Shown: positions 42,685-52,334 of the stretch, piece by piece
How the letters are laid out: each line of letters starts with the position of its first letter
How positions within the stretch are numbered: the stretch's first letter is position 1
Assembly (NCBI GenBank): GCA_023897205.1
Contig: JAHWDD010000006.1
Location: 1,178,001 to 1,242,000 of the forward strand
Direction: 5' to 3'
Source: Exophiala sp. HKRS030
Taxonomy: Eukaryota > Ascomycota > Eurotiomycetes > Chaetothyriales > Herpotrichiellaceae
DNA: 64,000 nucleotides
Notes under the pieces: generated by a model
Told to the model about the DNA's origin: nothing
The model's database searches: none
Seen by the model: only the letters and a program-made list of their open reading frames with translations
Translations under genes and position numbers: made by a program

Positions 42685-43580
42685 AACGGTATGAAGCACG
42701 TTCTTCCCCACATATAATCTGATTGGATGGGAAAGGGGACGAGAAGGCTGTAGGGGAGGAGGATTGGGAACAGGTGATCCGGGTCAGAGAGAAAGCCGAC
42801 AGACACTGATGCACGAGTTAGACCACTGAGAAATGTCCCAGGTCTGGCGTGGGCGCTGGGCACTGGGCGGACAATGGAGCACTGCGCATGGCGTTAACTT
42901 AGAGAAGCAACATGAGACGTGGGAATCGGTGATGTTGCATTTGTGGTTTTGGAGAGTAACGTTGCCGATGAGTGTGATGGCGATGGACGATGAAAGACGG
43001 AGGTAGAAAAGCTTGACGGATGACACCCTGGTGGACGCCGGCGACGATTCTCAGTGCTACCGAAAGCTGAACAAACGTTACACCAGCGATGGATTGGGAT
43101 CACGTGCCACAGACTGCGATTGCCCCGCCACTTGCCCATCTCTCTCTCTGCGACTGGCATCTCCCGTCCACCATCCAAACTGTCCCTTAACAGTGTGCCG
43201 TTCGTCAGGCTGACATGGCTATCAAACTCACCAGAGAGATATCTGATGGGTCCCTACCGGTGCCGGTGGCCGGTGTGGTCCATTGGTTGGATGATACTGT
43301 ACGCAACTGTTGCATTGTCACCATACCCTTCCGTGGTGATCCTCCCTCCCGCCTTTGCTACCTCTCTCCATGCGGCTACACAATGCGCCCAGTGGTCGAG
43401 ATGTCCTCCTATGAAGAATGGCCCAAGTAAGCCATCGGATGATTGAACTACTGGAAAGTCATCTACGTCAAAGGTTTGTCCTCTCTTCAACATTTCCCTC
43501 CGTTCGTCATTTTCCTACCTTGAGCATTTTCTCGACACCGCTTTTTCTCGCGAATTCATCTACAGAGCCTCTATTGCGAA
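42685..43580. promoter_or_regulatory. Shared divergent promoter, GH3-GNAT gene / GlcN-6-P deaminase
   Basis: 896 bp between two head-to-head start codons. ATTTGTGG at 42939-42946 reads CCACAAAT on the minus strand, containing the CACAAA core of the NDT80 middle-sporulation element. A plus-strand ORF (43215-43430) is not supported by any domain and is probably leader sequence. One core hexamer is weak evidence by itself. Confidence 0.45.
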
Positions 43581-44673
43581 ATGCGGGTCATCATCCGTGA
43601 CAAGGCGCAAAGTGCATCGAGATATGCGGCCAGATACATCATCGACCGCATCAATGCATTCGCTCCAACAGCCGAGAAACCCTTCGTCCTAGGTCTCCCG
43701 ACCGGTAGCAGCCCAGAGATCATCTACAAATATCTAGTACAGGCGCACAAGGCCGGCGAAATCTCATTCGCAAATGTCGTGACGTTCAACATGGACGAGT
43801 ATGTCGGCATATCCGAAGACCACCCCGAATCCTATCACAGCTTCATGTACAAACATTTCTTCGCGCATATTGACATCAACCCTGCCAATGTCAACATCCT
43901 CAACGGCAACGCTCCCGATCTCGCTGCAGAATGCGCCGACTACGAATCGAGGATAGCCAAAGCCGGTGGCATTGACCTATTTCTCGGCGGGATAGGACCG
44001 GACGGACATATAGCATTCAATGAGCCTGGCTCCTCGTTGAAGTCGCGGACAAGAGTAAAGACGCTGGCAGAAGATACAATTCGAGCCAATTCTCGCTTTT
44101 TTGGAGGTGATTTGAGTCAGGTGCCGAAACAAGCCTTGACCGTAGGAGTTGGAACAGTCATGGACGCGAGAGAGGTGCTGGTCATTGTACTCGGCGCGAA
44201 TAAAGCCTTGGCCCTTTCCAAGACCATCGAAGGTGGAGTGAGCCAAATGTGGACGGCTAGCGCACTGCAGATGCACGAGCACGCTATGATTGTATGCGAC
44301 GACCCGGCAACTGATGAGATGTTGGTGAAGACTGTCAAGGTGCGTATATGAGACTCGTGGATCCCAGGGGACGCGCTGACAAGACCTCTCACAGTACTTC
44401 AAGAGCATTGAAAACATGGCCGACGAGGCAGAGACAGGCAAAGAAACTCCTCAGCAACGCCTACCGACCAAGGCAGATAATTGGCGAAGTGCTCTGATGG
44501 ATCTCAAGATCAACACCGACAAGAAAGAGCAGGTGGATGCGGAAGACGGGGAATTGACGCCCGACAGCATGTCTTCGAGGTTGTTGGACTCGGCCATCGG
44601 CATGAATGACAGAAAGATGGACGATTTTCTGTTTGACAGGATGGGTTCAAGGGTTTCGACTTTTGCTGCTTAG
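43581..44673 (+). CDS. NAG1: Glucosamine-6-phosphate deaminase
   Basis: Exon 1 43581-44339, intron 44340-44394 (55 nt, GTGCGT...CACAG), exon 2 44395-44673; 345 residues starting [20 protein letters not shown]. Catalytic residues align in number with E. coli NagB: Asp72 (FNMDEYVG), Asp141 and His143 ([12 protein letters not shown]) and Glu148; the phosphate loop GLPTGSSP is at 38-45. The enzyme converts glucosamine-6-phosphate to fructose-6-phosphate and ammonia, the last step of GlcNAc catabolism. Family proteins end near residue 265-290; here a C-terminal extension of about 75 residues (from [10 protein letters not shown]) is acidic/polar and ends [11 protein letters not shown]. Its divergence from an Ngs1-like gene supports GlcNAc-dependent co-regulation. 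Confidence 0.95.
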
Positions 44674-44915
44674 GGTAGCAACCTATTTTCCTGTCTTTTG
44701 TCTTTTGTCTGATTACGGCTGGGGGGAACAAAATCTTTTTCAAGAAGTATGGCGTAGCCACTACGAAACATATCTCGGATTTAAAGGACAAATACCTTGA
44801 GGGCAACGTATTCTATACTAGGACGAGCGAAAACAATCGTTGTCCTAGAATGTGACCATGATTCATTTTACACTACTCACAAGATACCATTTTCCTTTTC
44901 CTTTGATTCCTTGCA

Positions 44916-46442
44916 TCACAGCTTCGCAAAAACCGTGGGAACCGTGCCGCCCATTTCCACCAGGGTGCTTTTATTCCTGACCCAAGCCTCGAGGCCCCTT
45001 CTCCCATTCTCGACGCCCACGCCGCTTTGTTTCCAACCCCCGACGGCCATCTCAGCCGGGGATTCACCCCAGGTGTTGACCCAAGTGATGCCCGCCTGGA
45101 GTTGCTTGACCACCCGGTGGCACTGGTTGATGTCCTTCCCGAACACGCCGGCGGCCAGGCCGAGTTCGGTGTCGTTCGCCCTCGCGACGGCCTCCTCAAG
45201 CGACGAGTACGGCAGGATGCACATGACGGGCCCGAAGATTTCCTCCTTGACGATCCTCATGTCGTCCGAGCAGTCCGTGAACACGGTCGGCGACACCCAG
45301 TATCCATTTTTGAGCTGCGAGGGCAGGTTCGTCGGTCGCTGGTCGAACCCACCGCAAAGCAATCGTGCCCTGTCCACCGTCGTGCCGTGCCTGATGTACT
45401 GCGTCACCTTCTTGTAGTGGGCATCGCTGACCAACGGACCAAAGTTTGTGTCCATGTCCATCAGATCGCCTGCTCGGACCTCTTTGATCTTCTGGAGCAG
45501 GACCCTTTCGAACTGCGCCTTCAGCGTGTCGGGCACAAACACCCTCGTGCCGTTCGTGCAGACTTGACCCGTGCTGAAAAAGTTGGCCATCATGGCGCCG
45601 TCGACGGCCTGGTCGACGTCGGCGTCCGGCAAGACCACGACCGGACTCTTCCCGCCCAGTTCCATGGTCACGTACTTCATCTCGCCCGCCGCGGAACCCG
45701 CCACTTTTCGTCCCGTCGACACCTGGCCCGTGAAGCTGACCTTGGCGATGTCGGGGTGCTTGGTGAGGTATGAGCCGACGTCTCCCGCTCCGTACACGAC
45801 GTTGAACACGCCGTCCGGCAACCCGGCCTCCTTGTACACCTCGGCGAGGAACTGGGCGTGCAGGGGCGTCACCTCGGACGGCTTGTAAACCATGGCGTTG
45901 CCGGCCGCCAGGCACGGGGCGGACTTCCAGAGGGCGATCTGGATCGGGTAGTTCCAGGCCCCGATGCCCGCGCACACGCCGAGCGGTTCCTTGGACGTGT
46001 AGACCCAGGCCGAGTCGCGGAGGCGGAACGACTCGCCGTTCAAGCCGCCCGACGCGACCAGGTTGGCAAAGTACTCGAGCACGTCGGCGCCCGTTACGAT
46101 GTCGACCGTGGACGTCTCGGAGAATGGTTTGCCAGTGTCGAGGGTCTCGATTTTGGCGAGTTCGTCGTTTCTCGATCGAAGTATCTGTACGGCCTTGTGG
46201 AGGATGCGTGCTCGTTCAATGGGTGGCGTGCTGGACCATGACGGGAATGCTGATTTGGCGGATGAAATGGCCGAGTCTATGGACGATTGGGATGATGTGT
46301 GGATTGTGCAGACCGGTTTGGCGGTTGAGGGGTCAATCGATTGGAACGTCGTGGAGGATGATGAGGATGATGATGAGGATGACTTTTGCGCCCTGCCGGC
46401 GTAGAATGTATGGCGGTCTGGGAGGGAGATGTTGAGCACCAT
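44916..46442 (-). CDS. Betaine-aldehyde dehydrogenase-like aldehyde dehydrogenase
   Basis: Intronless, 508 residues. NAD(P)-binding and catalytic ALDH motifs: [19 protein letters not shown] (155-173), KPSE (187-190), [11 protein letters not shown] (237-247), general base Glu261 in MELGGKSP, nucleophile Cys295 in [10 protein letters not shown], and EEIFGPVM. The NYP in the first motif and GQVCTNGT around the cysteine are typical of betaine-aldehyde dehydrogenases, which oxidise betaine aldehyde to glycine betaine. A run of ten serines at residues 21-30 is a surface insertion. No targeting signal is obvious. It is divergently paired with a choline-oxidase-like gene 1.4 kb away, which strengthens the substrate call. 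Its 3' end converges on GlcN-6-P deaminase. Confidence 0.92.
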   Translation of the reverse strand: MVLNISLPDRHTFYAGRAQKSSSSSSSSSSTTFQSIDPSTAKPVCTIHTSSQSSIDSAISSAKSAFPSWSSTPPIERARILHKAVQILRSRNDELAKIETLDTGKPFSETSTVDIVTGADVLEYFANLVASGGLNGESFRLRDSAWVYTSKEPLGVCAGIGAWNYPIQIALWKSAPCLAAGNAMVYKPSEVTPLHAQFLAEVYKEAGLPDGVFNVVYGAGDVGSYLTKHPDIAKVSFTGQVSTGRKVAGSAAGEMKYVTMELGGKSPVVVLPDADVDQAVDGAMMANFFSTGQVCTNGTRVFVPDTLKAQFERVLLQKIKEVRAGDLMDMDTNFGPLVSDAHYKKVTQYIRHGTTVDRARLLCGGFDQRPTNLPSQLKNGYWVSPTVFTDCSDDMRIVKEEIFGPVMCILPYSSLEEAVARANDTELGLAAGVFGKDINQCHRVVKQLQAGITWVNTWGESPAEMAVGGWKQSGVGVENGRRGLEAWVRNKSTLVEMGGTVPTVFAKL

Positions 46443-47844
46443 TGTGTTGTATGGCAGTACTCGTGCCTCAGCAAAAGATGACGGCTATTTGATGTTGAAG
46501 GCGCTTGTCTGTAGGCCTCGACTCAATCTTCTTCTAGAAGTCGGCTTCAACGTTGGATTATTCACGGTGTTTCCTCTGGACGGTTGTGATTGTGATTGTG
46601 ATTGTGGAAGAATTGATGTCATTTACAGTTGTTACCTGGAGTTTTTGAGGTTGTAGCAATTAAAATCCACCTACCACCCTTGCCTCTCCACAGAACCAAT
46701 AGGCAAGCATGGAGAGAGACCTATTACAAAGTATTTCTTGTGACCAGTTCAAAAGACGGTCATTCGAATTTAGGACTCGGAGTAAGGAGTTTTTCTAGGT
46801 GGCAGTTTTAGCCTGGACTTTAGGCCTTTTCTAGCCTGGACTGAAAGATCTTCGCCTAGATGGACCGCTTATCTTTTTTCGACTGTCAGTGATTCTTTTC
46901 CTTTTGCGGGCATACAATGTCAAGTTTGGCTAACAGCCATGCATCCTGTCCACCTGATGCCTCCGCGTACAAGTGAATACACTTGACTCTATGACTCTGG
47001 ACACTACGAGGAGAAGATAACACGAGCACCGATAGAGTAACAGGCATCTAGACCCGACAACAAGCCCTTTTAAAGAGTCAGCCAGCCCGTGTCCCCAGGT
47101 AAATCTCTCCTGTTAAGGAAACTACAACCTCAAGACTGTTTTTACAGACCGCCACAGCCCAGACTACAAGCGGTCACAATACGATAACACTCTCCTAAAG
47201 TATTATGTTGGTTGTATTTTGATCCTTTTCTTTCGGCCTCCACCCATCCATGTTACCAGTACGGATACGAGTACAACGACTTTGCCCCAGCAATTTGTTC
47301 CCACATCAGCTTACAATCCGAGAGGTTGAAAAGGATGATCATTTCTCCTCCATCTAAGAGGCACCGATCACGAATCCTCCACTCCGATGCTTCCGCCTCC
47401 CACGGCCTTTGATTGAATTGACCATTAACAAGCACAGGCCCATTCCAAGGCTTGCAGGGATCTGTGCATGACGCACCTTTTTCAACCCTTGACACTTCTA
47501 AAATAATGAACTAGTGCATCCCTATCTACGGGGGTCACTGTACGTACTTGTCAAATTTTTACTATCTCACGTCCGAAGAGGCTTTCCAACCTGGTCTAGA
47601 GAAAAATACAAGGAAAGAAAAAAACATCTGAATACATATTACGACCCCAGTCAGTGGAGTGACACCTTCTTCTTGAGTGGGCCTGATCTTCTTCTGTAAA
47701 GCCCGTCTTCAAATCTGTAATTCTTCGTTGATTGTGTACTCGGTACTCTATACTTGAACTGTATTCTCGCATCTATCCATCTCTGGGCTTCAACGTCTCA
47801 GTATATACGGGAATTTCAAAACAGACGTCAACCACATCATCAAA
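46443..47844. promoter_or_regulatory. Shared divergent promoter, betaine-aldehyde dehydrogenase / choline oxidase-like gene
   Basis: 1.4 kb without a recognisable gene. A direct repeat TAGCCTGGACT occurs at 46809-46819 and 46832-46842, 23 bp apart (about two helical turns), a candidate for paired factor binding. A GATTGT repeat lies at about 46586-46604. Confidence 0.5.
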
Positions 47845-49697
47845 ATGACTACTACTCATCTTGATGCTTCCGAAGTCGACAGCTATGACTACCTCATCGT
47901 GGGTGGTGGCACAGCGGTAAGTCAATCTAAGAAAAGCACCCCAAGAGCAAGTCTTGAATCACCGAATGAAAAGACAAAATGAGAACCAAAAGAAACAATC
48001 AGACAAACTGAATATCTTGCTAATATTGCCATCGTTGGTACAGGGCTGTGTCATTGCCTCTCGTCTGGCGGAATATCTGCCACACAAGAAGATTCTGTTG
48101 ATCGAAGCTGGACCCAGTGATTTCATGGATGACCGAGTCCTCGATCTCAAGCAGTGGCTCAATCTGTTGGGAGGAGAACTTGACTATGACTATGGCACCA
48201 CGGAGCAACCCATGGGTTTGTTTTTGCACATACTTCCCACCTAGATCGTAACTCACATGTATATCCCCAGGGAATTCGCACATCCGACATTCTCGTGCCA
48301 AAGTTCTGGGTGGCTGTTCCAGCCACAACACCTTGATCTCCTTCCGGCCGTTCGAGTACGACTGCAAAATCTGGGAGTCCATGGGAGCCAAAGGATGGAC
48401 GTTCCCTACCTTTATGCGAGTGCTCAACAAGCTCCGCAACACGGTGCAACCGGTCCACGCCCGACACCGCAATCAGTTGTGCAAAGACTGGGTCGAATCC
48501 TGCAGCACGGCGATGGACATTCCCGTGGTTCACGACTTCAACAAACAAATCTCCAGCACCGGGTCACTCAAGGAGTGTGTCGGGTTTTTCTCCGTCTCTT
48601 ACAACCCGGACGACGGACGACGTTCGTCCGCCAGCGTGGCGTACATCCACCCCATCCTCCGAGGCGAGGAGAATCGGCCCAACCTCAAGATCCTCACCAA
48701 CGCTTGGGTCTCTCGGATCAATGTCAGTGGTGGTGACAAGGTCACCGGCATCGACCTGACTCTTCAATCTGGGACCAGTCTGACCCTGACCGCAAAAACT
48801 GAAACGATCCTCTGCGCCGGTGCCGTCGACACTCCCCGACTCATGCTCCTGTCCGGTCTCGGTCCTGCTTCGGACCTCCAATCTCTGCACATCCCCGTGG
48901 TGAAGGACATCCCCGGGGTGGGTGAGAATCTGCTCGATCACCCAGAAACCATCATCATCTGGGAACTGAATCGACCAGTCCCTCCGAACCAGACCACCAT
49001 GGACTCGGACGCGGGGATCTTTTTACGTCGCGAGGCTCCCGACGCCGCCGGCGCCAAACCCATCCCTACAAACCCACACGCCCTGCCAGATTCCGACATC
49101 GCGGACGTCATGATGCACTGTTATCAGATCCCATTTTGTCTCAACACGACCAGGCTGGGCTACGACACTCCGATCGACGCCTTTTGCATGACCCCCAACA
49201 TCCCCCGACCCCGGTCGCGTGGGAAACTCTACCTCACCTCGTCCGACCCGGCCGTCAAACCGGCCCTCGATTTCCGGTACTTCACCGACCCGGAGGGTTA
49301 CGACGCCGCCACGTTCGTCTTCGGGTTGAAGGCCGCCCGCAAGATCGCCCAGCAGGCCCCTTTCAAGGACTGGATCAAGCGTGAGGTGGCGCCGGGCCTC
49401 AAGGTGCAGACCGACGAGGACCTGAGCGAGTACGCCAGGCGGGTCGCCCACACCGTCTACCACCCGGCGGGGACGACCAAGATGGGTGACGTCCAGAGGG
49501 ACCCCATGGCGGTCGTGGACGAGAGACTGAACGTCAGGGGCCTCCGGGGGTTGAGGATCGCCGACGCCGGTGTCTTCCCCGCCATGCCGACCATCAACCC
49601 CATGTTGACCGTGCTGGCGGTCGGCGAGAGGTGCGCGGAGATCGTCGCCCAGGAAGCCGGCTGGAAGGGCGACGGGGCCGTCAGGGCAATGTTGTAG
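47845..49697 (+). CDS. Choline oxidase-like GMC flavoenzyme
   Basis: Exons 47845-47916, 48044-48215 and 48271-49697; introns 127 nt (GTAAGT...TACAG, branch CTAAT) and 55 nt (GTTTGT...CCCAG). 556 residues, starting MTTTHLDASEVDSYDYLIVG. FAD-binding GGGTAG is at 20-25. GGCSSHN at 95-101 places His100 where choline oxidase of Arthrobacter carries its covalently FAD-linked histidine (His99). The C-terminal GMC signature has His479 in YHPAGTTKMG and Asn524 in TINPMLTVLAVGERCA, the two active-site positions. The enzyme would oxidise choline to betaine aldehyde and possibly on to betaine. The divergent neighbour would complete betaine formation. There is no signal peptide. C-terminal AML could act as a weak PTS1-like end; uncertain. 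Confidence 0.9.
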
Positions 49698-50384
49698 GAT
49701 GAGACCGAGGATTGAAAAGGTCGGAACAAGTGTCGGAACAACGACCAACAGGGGGTTCCGGATTCAAATCCATCCCGAGAAATCAGAATCGACAGACTGA
49801 TCAAACAGAGTAGTCCAACAGAGTACATTTGTTCGGAAGAAGAAGGAAAGAAAAAAGAAATCAACGGGGTCATCTTTGTTACCCGCGGGAGGATTATACT
49901 TACCTTTCAAGGTCAAGCGTCGACAGTATGAGGTTTTTGGAAAAAAATGTCAACCCCGGGACCACTTTGTCGAGCTTGTCACATGGTCTACAGGCGTATG
50001 GGAGGGAAGGGAAGGCAAGGTAAAGATAAGGTATAGGGACCTTATGTTGGGGTGGATTGTGAGGTATGCCCAATACCTATCTACCCGTCCATATCTATCA
50101 ATATTACACAATTACTCAAAAATCATGTGATTGATATACTGTAAAGAGATGCCAGGTCAGAGCACCAAGTATGGGGTAATGAAAGTATAGAGACAAAAAC
50201 AACCGATGCTGATTTAATATAGAGTACCCAAGGTCCTCGTCTGCTCAATTGCTCTACTACACACGCCAAAGAAAGGGGCCCATCACATCGATATAATTAT
50301 TCCGTGTCCACGTAGAATGCTAGTAAAGGGTGACGAGTACGACTACTGACCGGTAGGAGCACACCCAAGCGATACAAAATACTC
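49698..50384. other. Convergent 3' spacer
   Basis: Between the choline oxidase-like gene and the SH3BGR-like gene, both ending here. No ORF with domain support. A GATTCAAATCC at about 49761 resembles a tRNA B box, but no A box or cloverleaf accompanies it. Confidence 0.6.
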
Positions 50385-51757
50385 TTATTCACCCACACTG
50401 ACACCAGCCTTGTCTGCGTCTTTGGCGCTCGAGTCTTGAGGGTCCGTTCCTTTTGTAACTTGCTCCTCTGTTTCATCTGTACTCGTCACGACCTTCTCTT
50501 TATCTTCATCTGTAGAAGTTGACGTTGCTTCTGTTCCTGCTGCTTCTTGTTCTTCTGCCGGCGCTGGTGGGTTTGTAGATGTATCACTCTCCTCGGTAGT
50601 TTCAGGGATGCTCATCTTCTTCTCTATCTCTTTAATCTCTTCGACACTCGCTTCCCCTATGTCACTCCCACGATGTTGTTTGGGCATGTCCACCGGTGGT
50701 GGGTCGGTGCTGACTTCCGACTTTGGAACGGCTGTCTCTGACTTGGGCGTCGGGGACGAATCCACAAGGACAGTCTCACTTTGGTCTGCGGGTGTCGATT
50801 CACTCAGTCGCGACTTCAACTTGGTGATACTGCTTTGCCGTCTCTGCTCGACAATCTGGGCTTCCGTCGACTGTCCTTCGCTGTCGCTGCTGCTGGTGCT
50901 TGTTGTGGCCCCCTCGGACTCGGCGATCTTGTCCACGGATGTTCTCTTGGCACCTTCTGCTGCGAGCTGTGCCGGTGTCTTTGCGGCGGTGACTTCGGAC
51001 ACGGTCTCTGGGGACTCAGCGGCTGCGTCTACGCTCAGTTTCGTCGCGGCAGGCACGGGGATCTGCTCTGTCGTGTCTGGCATCTTGGTGGGTGCTTTGG
51101 CCGCTTGTAGTGCCGCGGCTTTCTTTTGGCCTGCTTTAGCAGCTGCCTCTGCACCAAGTTGTCGCATGGCTATGTTCAAAGGTGTCTCGCCTGGCTTTGT
51201 GGTCCCGCCTTCTGCAGCTGTGGAGTCTTTGGCTTTGGGTTCCGCGATCGAGATGTGACGTGTCTCTGAGGAGGCGCGTGAAGGGGGTCCAGATGAAGCC
51301 GCACTCTTGGTCGTTGGTTCTGGAGCGAGTGTGGGAGGAGCAGGGGTAGGGACAGGGGCGGCGGTGGGTGCCGGGCCACCGAATTCTGAGAAACCGGCGA
51401 CTTGGTCCTGGAGCTCGCCGTATTCGTTCCATTCTTCGATCTGCTCGAGGTCCTGGGAAACATTTGTGTGAGCTAGGTGCCTAGGTATGTAGGCTTGTGA
51501 GAAAAAGCGTGGGCACTACTCACACCAACGATCGTACCGAACTTGACGAGTCCGGGGAGTTTGCGGCCTTTTGATCTCCTACCCCATAGCATACGAGCCT
51601 TTTCGTCTGTTGCGCAGTCTAGCGCTCTAAAGGGAATCTTGTTGGCCTTGAGGATTGTCTCCAGTCTTGAGGTTGCGGTGATGATATGGGAACTTCCGGC
51701 TGTAAGGGAGGTATAGAGGTATAGGGTAGGGTCGGCGGAATACGACATGGCTGCCAT
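50385..51757 (-). CDS. SH3BGR/glutaredoxin-fold domain protein with long disordered tail
   Basis: Exon 1 51524-51757, intron 51453-51523 (71 nt, GTGAGT...TCCCAG, phase 0), exon 2 50385-51452; 433 residues. Residues 10-95 form a thioredoxin-like SH3BGR domain (LYLYTSLTAGSSHIITATSR, ILKANKIPFRALDCATDEKA, GRRSKGRKLPGLVKFGTIVG, DLEQIEEWNEYGEL) in which the redox CxxC is absent, as in the SH3BGR family. The remaining 330 residues are Ala/Pro/Ser/Thr/Glu-rich and disordered, with a short helix (SDIGEASVEEIKEIEKKM). The fungal proteins are uncharacterised; a scaffold role is inference. Either of two starting Met codons (51757 or 51748) is possible. Confidence 0.8.
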
Positions 51758-52334
51758 GGTGGCTGTGTGTCCCTACAAAAGGGAGATAGGAAGCGTTGGA
51801 GTACGGAGTAGAAGTTGCGGTAAAGACAATCAAATCAGACGCGGGGCAGGGGTTCTCAGTACGCTTGGGGAGACTTGGTCAAGACTGAAGAACAGAATGG
51901 AGAGAACAAGAGAATCATAAACTTGTACAACGTGTGAGACATTGGCCGAGAAAGATGAGATAGAGAGGTACTGTACAGTATCTAGTAGGTCACCTGTATG
52001 AGTTGGCAAGGTGCACTTTGTGGTGCCCTCCATGTCCGTCACCTGGTCGCCGCCGTGTGAGTTGATGTCATTTCCGCCAAGCACCTCTAATTGGCTTAGT
52101 GTCGATCTCCTAGTCAACTCATCAGGCTGAGGAAGCCGTGAACTGGGACTGGGATACTCGATGCTCTTGTCCATCGGATATACCATTTGTTCATTGTCAT
52201 CGCTGCAGCTACATACTATACCCGGGTCCATAGCAATTCAAGGTATCGATGTCCCTCATTTGCTTTCACCATCAATGCACTTTCGTCGAATCGTGATCAT
52301 GTCGTAGCTCATCATCTCTCATAGCCCCGAAATC
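51758..52334. other. Intergenic spacer upstream of the SH3BGR-like gene
   Basis: Contains the nonamer TACGGAGTA at 51802-51810, 45 bp before the SH3BGR-like start. A minus-strand ORF at 51830-52231 has no recognisable domain but could be a small exon. Confidence 0.5.

Noticed and set aside
43215..43430. 71-codon ORF upstream of GlcN-6-P deaminase
   Set aside because: No domain; more likely part of the leader or promoter of the divergent pair.
45027..45975. Long ORFs on both strands within the aldehyde dehydrogenase gene
   Set aside because: They are frame shadows created by the high third-position GC of the real gene on the minus strand.
49755..49780. tRNA-like B box (GATTCAAATCC)
   Set aside because: No A box at the right distance, and the flanks do not fold into a cloverleaf.
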